From assembly GCF_947087965.1 (NCBI RefSeq), contig NZ_CAMUES010000007.1, positions 81,100 through 145,099 of the forward strand: a DNA stretch of 64,000 nucleotides. The letters are read 5' to 3'. This stretch comes from an uncultured Mobiluncus sp. Lineage in GTDB: Bacteria > Actinomycetota > Actinomycetes > Actinomycetales > Actinomycetaceae. The position numbers and the translations under genes are program-made. Position 1 is the stretch's first letter. Each line of letters opens with the position of its first letter. The notes under the pieces are model-generated. The model had not been told where the DNA came from. It ran no database searches and saw nothing but the letters and a program-made list of their open reading frames with translations. Shown here in pieces: positions 26,996 through 37,513 of the stretch.

Positions 26996-28180
26996 ATGAA
27001 GTTTTACCTGTTGATATTCCTGGTTGCGGCCGCGGTTACGTACCTCACGGTTCCGCTGGTGCGCCAGTTTGCCCTGGCGACAGGGACTTTAGCGCCGGTG
27101 CGGGAACGTGATGTCCACGAATTTCCGACTCCGCGTCTGGGCGGGGTAGCGATGGGCGTGGGTTTCCTCGTGGCGCTGGCCATCGCCTCGCACACGCCAT
27201 TTTTGGCTGATGCCGCCAGCTTTGAACACGTCAAGGGTTTGGCGGTGGGTGCCGTCTTGATTGTGATTCTGGGCGTCATCGATGACATCTGGGACTTGGA
27301 TTGGTACACGAAACTGGCAGGCCAAATCCTGGTGGCAGGATTGATGTCCTGGCTGGGTATCCAGTTGACGTCCTTCCCGATTTTCGGCCTTACCATCGGC
27401 TCATCTCGCCTGTCCTTGCTGGTCACAGTGCTGGTAGTGGTGGCTGCCATCAACGCGGTGAACTTCGTTGACGGCTTGGATGGTTTAGCCTCCGGCATGA
27501 TGGCCATCAGCGCCACCGGCCTGTTCATCTATTCCTACACGCTGTCGCGCACGCTGGGGGCCGCGTCCTACGCCTCCCTGGCCTCGACGGTAGCGGCGGC
27601 TTTGGCCGGAATCTGCTTGGGATTCTTGGCACACAACTTTTCTCCCGCCTCCATATTCATGGGCGATACCGGAGCCATGCTGCTGGGTTTACTGACGGTG
27701 GCCGCCGCCATCATCGTCACCGGCCAAATCGACCCGGCAGTCGTCTATTTTCGCCAGGCTTTTCCGTCTTTCCTGCCCATTGTTTTGCCTCTGGCGGTGT
27801 TGGCTATCCCCATTTTTGACATGGTCGCCTCGGTGATTCGCCGGCTGTATCATCATCAGTCTCCCTTCCAAGCCGATGCCGGTCACCTGCATCATCGCCT
27901 GTCCCATGCCGGACGTTCCCGGGTGCGCGCCGTGCTGGTCATGTACCTGTGGACGGCGGTGTTTTCCCTGGGGGCGGCCTCGCTGACTTTGCTGCGGATG
28001 CGCTACGTGTTGGTGTTGATGCTGGTAGCCTCCCTGCTGGCAATGGTGGCGACGATTGAGATTCTGCCTGCCTGGCGTGAAGGGGTGCGCCGCTGGTTCA
28101 ACCCGAAATATCGCCAACCCCACGGCCCGGAACACGCCCTGTACCGTGACTCTTCCCTTTCTGATAGCGTAAAGCCGTGA
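26996..28180 (+). CDS. wecA: MraY/WecA-family undecaprenyl-phosphate glycosyl-1-phosphate transferase
   Basis: A 394-residue polytopic enzyme with about 11 helices. It links a sugar-1-phosphate, usually GlcNAc-P, to undecaprenyl phosphate, starting wall teichoic-type or other envelope glycans. Visible catalytic blocks are VIDDIWDL (the DD pair), NFVDGLDGLASG, FMGDTGAMLLG and the HHRLSHAGRS loop. The position before the ATP synthase genes is the usual actinobacterial one. It overlaps the next gene by 4 bases (GTGA). The exact sugar is not deducible. Confidence 0.88.
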   Translation: MKFYLLIFLVAAAVTYLTVPLVRQFALATGTLAPVRERDVHEFPTPRLGGVAMGVGFLVALAIASHTPFLADAASFEHVKGLAVGAVLIVILGVIDDIWDLDWYTKLAGQILVAGLMSWLGIQLTSFPIFGLTIGSSRLSLLVTVLVVVAAINAVNFVDGLDGLASGMMAISATGLFIYSYTLSRTLGAASYASLASTVAAALAGICLGFLAHNFSPASIFMGDTGAMLLGLLTVAAAIIVTGQIDPAVVYFRQAFPSFLPIVLPLAVLAIPIFDMVASVIRRLYHHQSPFQADAGHLHHRLSHAGRSRVRAVLVMYLWTAVFSLGAASLTLLRMRYVLVLMLVASLLAMVATIEILPAWREGVRRWFNPKYRQPHGPEHALYRDSSLSDSVKP

Positions 28181-28683
28181 ACGAAACAACTCCCCAGCCG
28201 GCGCAATCTCCCGCTTTCCTCGCGGCTCAAGTGGGTCCCCGGACTCGCCGGGCGGTGAAGTTTTCTTTGACCGCGATTTCCCTAGCTGTGCTGATGGTGC
28301 TGCTGGTGGCGGCCGGGTTAGCGGCGTGGTTGGAAGGAGCGGCGGGACTGCGTTCCGTGGGTTTATGCGCCGCAGTGGGGGCGGGCCTGGTGGCGGTGAC
28401 GTTTGCCACACACCTGTTCACCCTGAATCACCCCGACTTGATGATGGCGGGCATGGGCGCGGATTTTGTCTTGAAAATCATCGTCATTTTGCTGGCTCTG
28501 GGGGTGGCGCGAAAGCTGCCGGGCCTGGATGCGAAAATAATTTTTTTCACCATGCTGGCCATGATTTTGGTTCAGGCCATCGTCTTTCCGGTGGCGCTGG
28601 CAAAAGCGCAAGTGCCCTTGTTAGACCCGGTCTCACCACCGACGCAGTCGGAAACTGAAGGGGAAAAACCGACCGCGTATTGA
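28177..28683 (+). CDS. AtpI-like small membrane protein
   Basis: A 168-residue protein with four predicted helices (about 28-50, 58-80, 88-108 and 115-140). The gene lies between wecA and atpB, exactly where AtpI-type genes sit. The ATP synthase I family helps assemble the c-ring or carries magnesium. Sequence similarity is too weak to be sure, so the call rests on topology and position. The GTG start overlaps the wecA stop. Confidence 0.65.
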   Translation: MNETTPQPAQSPAFLAAQVGPRTRRAVKFSLTAISLAVLMVLLVAAGLAAWLEGAAGLRSVGLCAAVGAGLVAVTFATHLFTLNHPDLMMAGMGADFVLKIIVILLALGVARKLPGLDAKIIFFTMLAMILVQAIVFPVALAKAQVPLLDPVSPPTQSETEGEKPTAY

Positions 28684-28790
28684 AAATTTGCGTGTTTTTA
28701 CCCAAGCTAGTTTTTACTCGTGCAAATCCCGTTTGAATTTCATGATAACGTTGTTAGGCGAACTCATGATTTAGGACTCAAAGGAGAACA

Positions 28791-29615
28791 ATGGGAGTGC
28801 AGTTGACGCTCATGTCGGCATTGATGCCGAATTTGGTTCCCGCTACAGATGACTCGTTCCATGCCCCCACCATTATGGACTTGTTCCCCCCGGTCGTTGC
28901 TTTCGCCGGAACTCCTTTCACTATCGACCGTGTCATGATGATTCGTCTCATCATGACACTGCTGCTGGTACTGTGTCTGGTACTGTACGCCACGCGGGCC
29001 AAACTCATCCCGGGACGCGCCCAGTACGTGATGGAGTTCGGGTTCAAATTCTGCCAGGAAAACATCGCTGAGGAAGTCATCGGCAAGGAAATCGGGCGTA
29101 AATACACCCCGATTATCACGACCGTATTCTTCTCGGTGCTGTTCATGAACATTGCGGGTATTATTCCGGGCTTTAACCTGGCTGGTTCCTCAAAACCGGG
29201 CTTCCCGTTGCTGTTAGCGGTGTTTGCCTGGTTTGTTTTCATTTACGCCGGAATTCGCGAGACCGGTGTAGGCCAGTTCTTTAAGTCCTCGCTGTTCCCG
29301 CCGGGTGTGCCGTGGCCGCTGTATCTCCTGCTGACCCCGATTGAGGCGATTTCCACCTTTATCATTCGCCCGTTCACCCTGTTCGTCCGGTTGTTGGCCA
29401 ACATGATTGCCGGCCACTTCCTGCTGGCTTTGACCCTGAGCGCCACGAACTACTTCCTCTTTGCGCATCTCTCGGCGCTGTCCCCGATAGGAATCCTGAC
29501 TTTTGCGGCAGCTTTCGCGTTTACCCTGTTCGAAATCCTGGTGGCTTTCCTGCAGGCGTACATTTTCGCGATTCTGACCGCGGTGTATGTGAACCTCTCC
29601 GTACACGCACATTAG
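28791..29615 (+). CDS. atpB: ATP synthase Fo subunit a
   Basis: A 274-residue membrane subunit forming the proton half-channels against the c-ring. RPFTLFVRLLANMIAGH contains the essential stator arginine, and FEILVAFLQAYIFAILTAVYV is the final conserved helix. The ATG follows AAAGGAGAAC. It is the first structural gene of the atpBEFHAGDC operon. Confidence 0.95.
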   Translation: MGVQLTLMSALMPNLVPATDDSFHAPTIMDLFPPVVAFAGTPFTIDRVMMIRLIMTLLLVLCLVLYATRAKLIPGRAQYVMEFGFKFCQENIAEEVIGKEIGRKYTPIITTVFFSVLFMNIAGIIPGFNLAGSSKPGFPLLLAVFAWFVFIYAGIRETGVGQFFKSSLFPPGVPWPLYLLLTPIEAISTFIIRPFTLFVRLLANMIAGHFLLALTLSATNYFLFAHLSALSPIGILTFAAAFAFTLFEILVAFLQAYIFAILTAVYVNLSVHAH

Positions 29616-29629
29616 AAAAACAAATAGGC

Positions 29630-29653
29630 TTCTCGCGCCAACCGGCGTGAGAA
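29630..29653 (+). other. Intercistronic hairpin between atpB and atpE
   Basis: TTCTCGCGCC (29630-29639) pairs with GGCGTGAGAA (29644-29653) around a 4-base loop, with one G-U pair. No T-run follows, so transcription continues. It may protect or boost the atpE message, since subunit c is needed in multiple copies. Confidence 0.45.
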
Positions 29654-29677
29654 TAACAACAAATAAGGAAAGAAAAC

Positions 29678-29893
29678 ATGACTGGAAGTGCACTTGTTCT
29701 CGCAACCATCGGCTATGGTCTGGCCGCTATTGGACCTGGCATTGGCTTGGGCATTCTGATTGGTCACACTCAGGACGCTATTGCCCGCCAGCCGGAACTG
29801 TCCGGAAAGCTCACCACTAACATGTTCATCGGTATCGCCTTCGTCGAAGCCTTGGCTTTGATCGGTTTGGTGACGGGCTTCCTGTTCCGGTAA
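29678..29893 (+). CDS. atpE: ATP synthase Fo subunit c
   Basis: A 71-residue two-helix hairpin that forms the rotor ring. It has a glycine-rich first helix (GPGIGLG, 19-25), the polar loop ARQPE, and the ion-carrying Glu57 in FVEALAL. Ala rather than Ser/Thr follows the Glu, which favours protons over sodium. AAGGAAAG is well placed before the ATG. Confidence 0.95.
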   Translation: MTGSALVLATIGYGLAAIGPGIGLGILIGHTQDAIARQPELSGKLTTNMFIGIAFVEALALIGLVTGFLFR

Positions 29894-29902
29894 GGAGCAC
29901 GT

Positions 29903-30451
29903 ATGTTAGGCACTTTAGTATCACTAGTAGCTAAGGCGGGCGATACCCCGAACCCTCTGCTGCCAGAGACTTACGACATCGTTTGGTCGGCGGTCATCTT
30001 CGTGGTCATCTTGGTGGTGGTTGTGAAGGTCGCTCTGCCGAAGTACAACGGACTGGTGCAGGAGCGTGCCGACAAGCTCCAGGAGGGCTTGGACGCTACG
30101 GCGAAGGCACAGGCGGACTCGCAGGCCGCGGCGCAGCGGATTGAATCCGAACTGCGTGACGCGAAGGAAGAAGCCGCCCAAATTCGCAATAAAGCCAATG
30201 CGCAAGCGGAGGACATCGTCTCCCGCGCCACTGAACGCGCTGATCAAGAAGCCAAGCGCATTATCGAGCAAGCTCAGCGCCAGATTGCTGCTGAGCGGGC
30301 CGCGGCGGAAGCCTCCCTGCGTCAGGACGTGGGCGACTTGGCTACCCAGCTCGCGGAAAAGATTGTGGGCGAACAGCTGAAGGATGAAGCCCTGAGCTCG
30401 CGCGTCGTGGATCGGTTCCTCGACGAACTCGAAGCCCAGCCGGTGGCTTAA
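29903..30451 (+). CDS. atpF: ATP synthase Fo subunit b
   Basis: A 182-residue peripheral-stalk subunit with one membrane helix at about 25-48 (TYDIVWSAVIFVVILVVVVK). A long Ala/Glu/Arg-rich coiled-coil dimerisation region reaches the F1 head. The gene lies 9 bases after atpE with GTAAGGAGCACGT in front. Confidence 0.93.
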   Translation: MLGTLVSLVAKAGDTPNPLLPETYDIVWSAVIFVVILVVVVKVALPKYNGLVQERADKLQEGLDATAKAQADSQAAAQRIESELRDAKEEAAQIRNKANAQAEDIVSRATERADQEAKRIIEQAQRQIAAERAAAEASLRQDVGDLATQLAEKIVGEQLKDEALSSRVVDRFLDELEAQPVA

Positions 30452-30475
30452 AGATAGAGAAGGTAAGGGAAGTCA

Positions 30476-31297
30476 ATGAGAGCCTCGTCGGTAAGGACCT
30501 TGGCCACTATGGTCATGGCCGTCGATAAGACCCTGGGGAAAGCCACGATGAAGACTGGCCCCGCGGTCGCCGAGGAATACTTTGCCCTGTCTGAACTGCT
30601 GGAAAACAACATCCGTCTGGCCCGCAACCTGTCTGACCCGGCGCGTACCGCCCCGGACAAGCAGGAACTGGCTCGCACTATCTTGAGCTCTAAGCTTTCC
30701 GAACCGGCCCTGGCGGGAGTATTGGAACTCGCCGCCGGTCGTTGGTCCAGCGAGCTTGACCTGCAGGAAGCCTGCCGGTTGCTGGCAAACCACGTGTTGC
30801 TGAAAACCGCCCAGGATAACGGCCAGCTAGAGGACGTCGAACGCGACATCTTTGCCATGAGCCAGGTCGTCTCCAAGAACCGCGATTTGCGCAACTTCCT
30901 GACTGACAATCATCGCGCCCCCCTGGATCAGCGTCTGGAGACGTTCAACTCTCTGGTCGGTTCCGGGGTCAAGCCCCTGGCGTTGCGCCTGGTGAATGCC
31001 GTGATTGCCAAAGCGGCGCCCGGTCGCCTCGCGTCAGACCTGCGGGCTTTGCTGGATTCGGCCGCGCGGATGCGCCAGCGGGGGATGGCGACGGTTTACA
31101 CCGCCACGCCGCTGAGTGAAACCCAGCAGTCCCGGCTCATTCAGTTGCTGTCCGCTCGCAGCGGCGAACAGGTTGAGGTCAACGTAGTCATTGACCCGAA
31201 CCTGGTGGGCGGCATGAAGATTGTGCAGGGCGACACGGTGATGGATGGCGCGGTCAAGTCCCGCGCCGAGCAGTTCCGGCGCAAGCTGGCAAGCTAA
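30476..31297 (+). CDS. atpH: ATP synthase F1 subunit delta
   Basis: A 273-residue OSCP-type subunit joining stator b to the alpha3beta3 head. It is longer than the 175-180 residue bacterial form, as is common in actinobacteria, whose delta carries an extra N-terminal part. The C-terminal VNVVIDPNLVGGMKIVQGD is the conserved delta block. Note that fused b-delta forms occur in mycobacteria. Here atpF and atpH are separate and no membrane helix is present in this protein. Confidence 0.92.
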   Translation: MRASSVRTLATMVMAVDKTLGKATMKTGPAVAEEYFALSELLENNIRLARNLSDPARTAPDKQELARTILSSKLSEPALAGVLELAAGRWSSELDLQEACRLLANHVLLKTAQDNGQLEDVERDIFAMSQVVSKNRDLRNFLTDNHRAPLDQRLETFNSLVGSGVKPLALRLVNAVIAKAAPGRLASDLRALLDSAARMRQRGMATVYTATPLSETQQSRLIQLLSARSGEQVEVNVVIDPNLVGGMKIVQGDTVMDGAVKSRAEQFRRKLAS

Positions 31298-31359
31298 TAC
31301 GAAACGAAAATATGACCGATAGGGCTAGACCCTATGGAACGACAACAGAAGGAATGCTG

Positions 31360-32982
31360 ATGGCTGAGCTATCAATAAGTCCCCAGGACATTAAGAGCGC
31401 CCTGGACAAGTTTGTGGATGCGTACGAACCATCCGCCGCGACCGCGGAGGAAATCGGCTACGTGACCGAAACTGCTGACGGCATCGCCCATATCGAGGGT
31501 TTGCCCGGCACTATGGCCAACGAGCTGCTGCGCTTCCAAGACGGTACCCTGGGTCTGGCAATGAACCTGGACGAGCGCGAGATTGGCGCTATCGTCTTGG
31601 GTGATTTCACGGGGATTGAGGAAGGTCAAGAGGTCTACCGCACGGGTGACGTGCTCTCCGTGCCGGTGGGTGATGGTTACCTGGGCCGCGTGGTTGACCC
31701 GCTGGGCAACCCGATTGACGGCCTGGGCGAAATCAAGGACTTGGGCGAGCGTCGTGCTCTGGAATTGCAGGCTCCCGGCGTGATGATGCGCCGTTCCGTG
31801 TTCGAGCCGCTCCAGACCGGGCTGAAAGCCATCGATTCGATGATTCCGATTGGTCGCGGCCAGCGTGAGCTGATTATTGGCGACCGCCAGACCGGCAAGA
31901 CCGCTATCGCCATCGACACGATTTTGAACCAGCGTGACAACTGGAAGTCCGGCGACCCCAACAAGCAGGTGCGCTGCATCTACGTGGCGGTCGGCCAGAA
32001 GGGCTCCACTATTGCCTCCGTGAAGGGCGCGTTGGAGGACGCCGGCGCGATGGAGTTCACCACTATCGTGGCCTCCCCGGCTTCGGACGCGGCTGGGTTC
32101 AAGTACCTGGCTCCCTACACCGGTTCAGCCATCGGTCAGCACTGGATGTACCAGGGCAAGCACGTGTTGATTGTGTTTGATGACCTATCCAAGCAGGCGG
32201 AAGCCTACCGTGCGGTGTCGCTGTTGCTGCGCCGTCCGCCGGGGCGTGAAGCCTACCCAGGTGACGTGTTCTACCTGCACTCTCGCTTGCTGGAACGCTG
32301 CGCGAAGCTGTCCGACGATTTGGGCGGTGGCTCGATGACCGGCTTGCCGATTATCGAAACGAAGGCAAATGACGTGTCGGCCTACATTCCGACCAACGTG
32401 ATTTCCATCACGGACGGCCAAATCTTCCTGCAGTCCGACCTGTTCAACGCGAACCAGCGTCCGGCCGTGGACGTGGGCATTTCGGTGTCTCGTGTGGGCG
32501 GCGACGCTCAGATTAAGGCCATGAAGAAGGTCGCCGGTACGTTGAAACTGACGTTGGCGCAGTACCGTTCGATGGCCGCTTTCGCCATGCTGGCTTCCGA
32601 CCTGGACGCCACGACCCGCAAGCAGCTGACTCGCGGCGAGAAGCTTATGGAACTGTTGAAGCAGCCCCAGTACACGCCTTATCCCGTTGAGGAACAAGTG
32701 TGCTCCATCTGGGCTGGCACGAACGGTTACCTGGACGACATCGCTACCGACAAAGTCCTCCAGTTTGAAAAGGACTGGCTGGATTACCTGCGTAACGAGG
32801 GCAGCATCCTGAACGAAATCAAGGAAAAGGGCGCTTGGCCCGATGAATTGGTGGCGCGTTTGGAAACTGCCGTCAAGGATTTCCGCAAGTCTTACGACTT
32901 GGTTCCCCAGGCTGACTTGAATGCCATTGAGGGCGATGCCGAGGCGGAGCAGTCCGAGGAACAAATCGTTAAGAAGCGCTGA
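31360..32982 (+). CDS. atpA: ATP synthase F1 subunit alpha
   Basis: A 540-residue non-catalytic nucleotide-binding subunit with P-loop GDRQTGKT at 174-181, and QHWMYQGKHVLIVFDDLSKQ further on. The ATG at 31360 (MAELSIS) is chosen because AGAAGGAA sits about 6 bases before it. The in-frame start at 31312 would add an unconserved leader. The acidic C-terminal tail after RKSYDLVP is slightly longer than usual. Confidence 0.96.
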   Translation: MAELSISPQDIKSALDKFVDAYEPSAATAEEIGYVTETADGIAHIEGLPGTMANELLRFQDGTLGLAMNLDEREIGAIVLGDFTGIEEGQEVYRTGDVLSVPVGDGYLGRVVDPLGNPIDGLGEIKDLGERRALELQAPGVMMRRSVFEPLQTGLKAIDSMIPIGRGQRELIIGDRQTGKTAIAIDTILNQRDNWKSGDPNKQVRCIYVAVGQKGSTIASVKGALEDAGAMEFTTIVASPASDAAGFKYLAPYTGSAIGQHWMYQGKHVLIVFDDLSKQAEAYRAVSLLLRRPPGREAYPGDVFYLHSRLLERCAKLSDDLGGGSMTGLPIIETKANDVSAYIPTNVISITDGQIFLQSDLFNANQRPAVDVGISVSRVGGDAQIKAMKKVAGTLKLTLAQYRSMAAFAMLASDLDATTRKQLTRGEKLMELLKQPQYTPYPVEEQVCSIWAGTNGYLDDIATDKVLQFEKDWLDYLRNEGSILNEIKEKGAWPDELVARLETAVKDFRKSYDLVPQADLNAIEGDAEAEQSEEQIVKKR

Positions 32983-33048
32983 GGCGCCTGGGCCAGCGCT
33001 GCTGGTCAGCAACGAAAGTAACCGAACAGAACGTAAGGGAAGGGCAAA

Positions 33049-33981
33049 GTGTCAGGTTCGCAAAGGGCTCTCAAGCAGAGAATCAGGTCCACTGAGACTC
33101 TGCAAAAGATTTTCCGTGCCATGGAGATGATTGCGGCCTCCCGCGTGGGCAAGGCTCGCGCCGGGGCGGAATCCATCACCACTTATGACTCGGCCATCGC
33201 GGCGGCAGTCGCGGCCGTGTCCGCCCACGCCAAACTCGATCATCCGCTGATTACGGAACGCACCGACACGAACCGCGTGGCGGTTTTGGCGGTCACCTCT
33301 GACCGCGGCATGGCCGGTGCCTATTCCGCGTCAATCCTGCGGGAAACCGAGCGTCTGCTGGAACGTTTGCGTGATGAAGGCAAAGACCCGGTGGTCTATG
33401 TCTCGGGTCGCCGCGGCTTGTCCTACTTCAACTTCCGCGGTATGGAAGTGCGCCGGGCATGGACCGGGGGTTCGGATAAGCCCAGCGAGGAACGCACCAT
33501 GGAAATCGCCAAGAGCCTCTTGGCGGCGTTCCTCAAGTCGCCGGAAGAGGGCGGGGTGTGCGAGCTGTACATGGTTTACACCAAGTTCCGTTCGATGGTG
33601 TCCCAAGTGCCCCAGGTGCGCAAGATGCTGCCGATTAAGGTCATCGACCCCGATGAACCGGTCCAGATTGACGGGATGGGTTTGGACAAAGCGGCCGACA
33701 AGTCCGTCATGCCGCTGTATGACTTTGAACCCAGCGCTGAGGAAGTGCTCGAGACCGTCATGCCGCTGTATGTCGAGTCGCGGATTCGCACCGCCCTGCT
33801 GCACGCGGCTGCCGCCGAGCTGGCCAGCCGTCAAAACGCCATGCACGCCGCGACCGATAACGCGTCCAACTTGATTAACACCTTGACTTTGGACATGAAC
33901 AAGGCTCGTCAGGCCGACATCACCACCGAGATTACGGAAATCGTGTCCGGTGCTGACGCGCTCCAAGATTCTAAGAAATAA
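33049..33981 (+). CDS. atpG: ATP synthase F1 subunit gamma
   Basis: A 310-residue central rotor shaft with N-terminal RIRSTETLQKIFRAMEMIAASR and C-terminal AMHAATDNASNLINTLTL helices forming the coiled coil. TSDRGMAGAYSASI is the conserved middle block. The GTG start is used, with GTAAGGGAAGGG about 6 bases upstream. Confidence 0.95.
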   Translation: MSGSQRALKQRIRSTETLQKIFRAMEMIAASRVGKARAGAESITTYDSAIAAAVAAVSAHAKLDHPLITERTDTNRVAVLAVTSDRGMAGAYSASILRETERLLERLRDEGKDPVVYVSGRRGLSYFNFRGMEVRRAWTGGSDKPSEERTMEIAKSLLAAFLKSPEEGGVCELYMVYTKFRSMVSQVPQVRKMLPIKVIDPDEPVQIDGMGLDKAADKSVMPLYDFEPSAEEVLETVMPLYVESRIRTALLHAAAAELASRQNAMHAATDNASNLINTLTLDMNKARQADITTEITEIVSGADALQDSKK

Positions 33982-34014
33982 CCGATTACCAAACGCCGAT
34001 TAGAGGAAACGAAA

Positions 34015-35460
<1,446 letters not shown>

Positions 35461-35466
35461 TAAACC

Positions 35467-35775
35467 ATGGCAGACACGCTGAAAGTTGCGGTGGTAGACC
35501 GCACGCGCACCCTGTATCAGGGAGAAGCGTCCCAGGTCATCATGCCTGCCGCAGACGGTGACCTGGGGGTCTTGCCGGGCCACCAGCCGCTGTTTGTCGT
35601 GCTGCGGGCCGGACAGGTGCGTGTCGACGCATCGGGCTCGACCGGAAAAGCAGATTCGCATAACTTCCCGGTCGAGGCCGGTTTCGCCTCGGTGGATAAT
35701 AACACCGTGACCGTAGTGCTGGATCGCAGCTTGGCTGCCAGCTCCGCGAATCAGGCTCCCGCATCGGCAGACTAA
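35467..35775 (+). CDS. atpC: ATP synthase F1 subunit epsilon
   Basis: A 102-residue form that keeps the N-terminal beta-sandwich (LKVAVVDRTRTLYQGEA, GDLGVLPGHQPL). It ends soon after it, so the C-terminal inhibitory helix pair of longer epsilon subunits is largely missing. Short epsilons are usual in actinobacteria. It is the last gene of the atp operon, 6 bases after atpD. Confidence 0.93.
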   Translation: MADTLKVAVVDRTRTLYQGEASQVIMPAADGDLGVLPGHQPLFVVLRAGQVRVDASGSTGKADSHNFPVEAGFASVDNNTVTVVLDRSLAASSANQAPASAD

Positions 35776-35862
35776 AATAAACAACTTCCACGAATCAGTC
35801 CGATTGGGATATGATTGCCCATAAGGCTCTTCGGGTTTTCTCTAAGGCAACTTGGGGATAGC

Positions 35863-35892
35863 AGTGGCGGGGTCATTGAGATGCCCGCCACT
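35863..35892. terminator. Hairpin after the atp operon
   Basis: AGTGGCGGG (35863-35871) pairs perfectly with CCCGCCACT (35884-35892) around a 12-base loop, about 90 bases after atpC. TATGAT at 35808-35813 lies before it. The hairpin could therefore end atp transcripts or sit in the leader of the DUF2550 gene. Confidence 0.45.
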
Positions 35893-35954
35893 TTGGGCAT
35901 TGGCCGCAGAGCTGGGCTTCAATGTAGCGGCTCTAGGACGTGAGGAGGAACATC

Positions 35955-36398
35955 ATGGGTACCGCAACCAGTGCGATGTTTGCCAGTCTGCTCCTGGTGC
36001 TGTTCCTCGTTTGCGCGCTGGCGATTTACTTCCTGGCGCGCTTGCGGTTTAAGGCCCAAAATGATGGTTCTTTCAACGTCGCGTGGCGGGCCAATACTAC
36101 CGATCCGTGGCGAGCCGGGGTGTGCCATTATTCCGAGGATTTTCTGAAGTGGTATCGGGTAATTTCCCTGCGTTGGGGCTCGAATCACCGTTGGGAACGG
36201 GCGGATTTTGAGATTTTGGAATCGGCGGTAGATACCGAGCCGGGGTCGGACTATACCCTGGCTATTTTGCATTGCCGCGCGCCGCGTGAGGGTTTTTCTG
36301 AGCCGGACGATTTTTGGTTGGCGATGGATGAACACGATTATTCCGGCTTGGTCAGCTGGAAAGAATCCTCCCCGCCGCGTACCCAGATGGTTTACTGA
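35955..36398 (+). CDS. DUF2550-family membrane protein
   Basis: A 147-residue protein with one N-terminal helix (about residues 7-30) and a soluble beta-rich domain (WRAGVCHYSEDFLKWYRVISLRW). This is the DUF2550 family found directly after atpC in many actinobacteria, including mycobacteria. Its function is unknown. The ATG at 35955 follows GAGGAGGAA; an in-frame upstream codon adds only five residues. Confidence 0.85.
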   Translation: MGTATSAMFASLLLVLFLVCALAIYFLARLRFKAQNDGSFNVAWRANTTDPWRAGVCHYSEDFLKWYRVISLRWGSNHRWERADFEILESAVDTEPGSDYTLAILHCRAPREGFSEPDDFWLAMDEHDYSGLVSWKESSPPRTQMVY

Positions 36399-36434
36399 GT
36401 TTCTTACCTCGCGCGGTTCGGCTAGGCTAGCAGT

Positions 36435-37127
36435 ATGCGCCTGGTCATAGCGGATTGCGAAGTCAATTATTCGGGACGTTTGGACGCGCATTTGGCTGCG
36501 GCGAAACGCCTGTTGATGGTGAAAGCTGACGGTTCAGTGCTGATTCACAGCGATGGCGGTTCCTACAAGCCCCTGAACTGGATGAGTCCGCCCTGCCAGC
36601 TGCACATTGAGCTGGAAGATTCCAACGCCCCGCAAGGCCCGCAAACGTGGCGGGTACAGGCCAAATCCGGAGACGCCCTGCTGATTAACATCACTGCGGT
36701 CTATGAAGATGTCGTGTGTGATTTGGGGGTCGATCCGGGACTGGAAAAGGACGGGGTGGAGGCGCATCTGCAAAAGCTGCTGGCGGAACAGGTAGCGGTA
36801 CGGCTGGGGGAGGGCTGGACTTTGGTGCGCCGGGAGTGGCCCACTCCCATTGGTCCGGTTGACCTGCTGGTTCGTGATGCACAAGGACGTCCGGTGGCGG
36901 TGGAGGTGAAGCGTCGCGGCGAAATTGACGGGGTTGAGCAGTTGACCCGCTACCTGGATTTGCTGGGCCGGCAAGCCGACCTGGAGGGCATTACCGGGAT
37001 TTTTGCTGCCCAAGAGATTAAACCCCAGGCCCGCACGCTGGCCACAGACCGTGGGATTCGCTGTGTCGTGCTGGATTACGATGAGATGCGCGGCGTGGAT
37101 TTTGATGCCGAAAATCGATTGTTCTAA
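36435..37127 (+). CDS. nucS: Mismatch-specific endonuclease NucS/EndoMS
   Basis: A 230-residue nuclease. In actinobacteria lacking MutS/MutL it cleaves mismatched DNA as the non-canonical mismatch repair system. It has an N-terminal DNA-binding beta domain (KRLLMVKADGSVLIHSDGG) and a RecB-like PD-(D/E)XK C-terminal domain with the catalytic set in GPVDLLVRDAQGRPVAVEVK. The C-terminus ends in an acidic/hydrophobic tail (DFDAENRLF), suited to sliding-clamp binding. TAGGCT lies 6 bases before the ATG and there is no Shine-Dalgarno, so the message may be leaderless. Confidence 0.94.
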   Translation: MRLVIADCEVNYSGRLDAHLAAAKRLLMVKADGSVLIHSDGGSYKPLNWMSPPCQLHIELEDSNAPQGPQTWRVQAKSGDALLINITAVYEDVVCDLGVDPGLEKDGVEAHLQKLLAEQVAVRLGEGWTLVRREWPTPIGPVDLLVRDAQGRPVAVEVKRRGEIDGVEQLTRYLDLLGRQADLEGITGIFAAQEIKPQARTLATDRGIRCVVLDYDEMRGVDFDAENRLF

Positions 37128-37207
37128 ACCCCGCCAGACGACCCGCAAAACGCCACGCACCCCGCTTGTGCCCACCCCGTCCGGGCTGGGGCGTCACGGA
37201 ATCGGCT

Positions 37208-37510
37208 CTAATAGCCCCCGGTAGTGCCGGATTCCCAGCAATAGTTGTGCCAGTGGCGGCGCGCCCTCACCCCGGTGTCCACTCCAAAGGGCGCGTTCAG
37301 CGGCCAAGCCACGATATGCGGGGTATTCGCTTCGACAGCGTGCCCGCAACCGGGGCAGACGTAAGATTTCTGGCCGGCGCTGCCGGTCAGACGCTGGACG
37401 TGATATTCCTGCCCGCCGCGCGTCACGACCCGCGGGACGCTGGCAAGGCGCTGCATATCCAAGGGGCGATAGGGTTGACCGCGCCGTTTGGACTTTCGCT
37501 GACTGGGCAC
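37208..37510 (-). CDS. Small conserved actinobacterial protein with CxxC and His/Cys motif
   Basis: A 100-residue basic protein. A CPGCGH knuckle and a later HWHNYCW motif suggest a structural zinc site. Such proteins are common beside nucS in actinobacteria and are often labelled ATP/GTP-binding without support. No P-loop is visible here. The gene starts 3 bases after the nagA-like stop on the same strand, so the two are probably co-transcribed. Function is unknown. Confidence 0.65.
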   Translation of the reverse strand: MPSQRKSKRRGQPYRPLDMQRLASVPRVVTRGGQEYHVQRLTGSAGQKSYVCPGCGHAVEANTPHIVAWPLNAPFGVDTGVRARRHWHNYCWESGTTGGY

Positions 37511-37513
37511 GGG

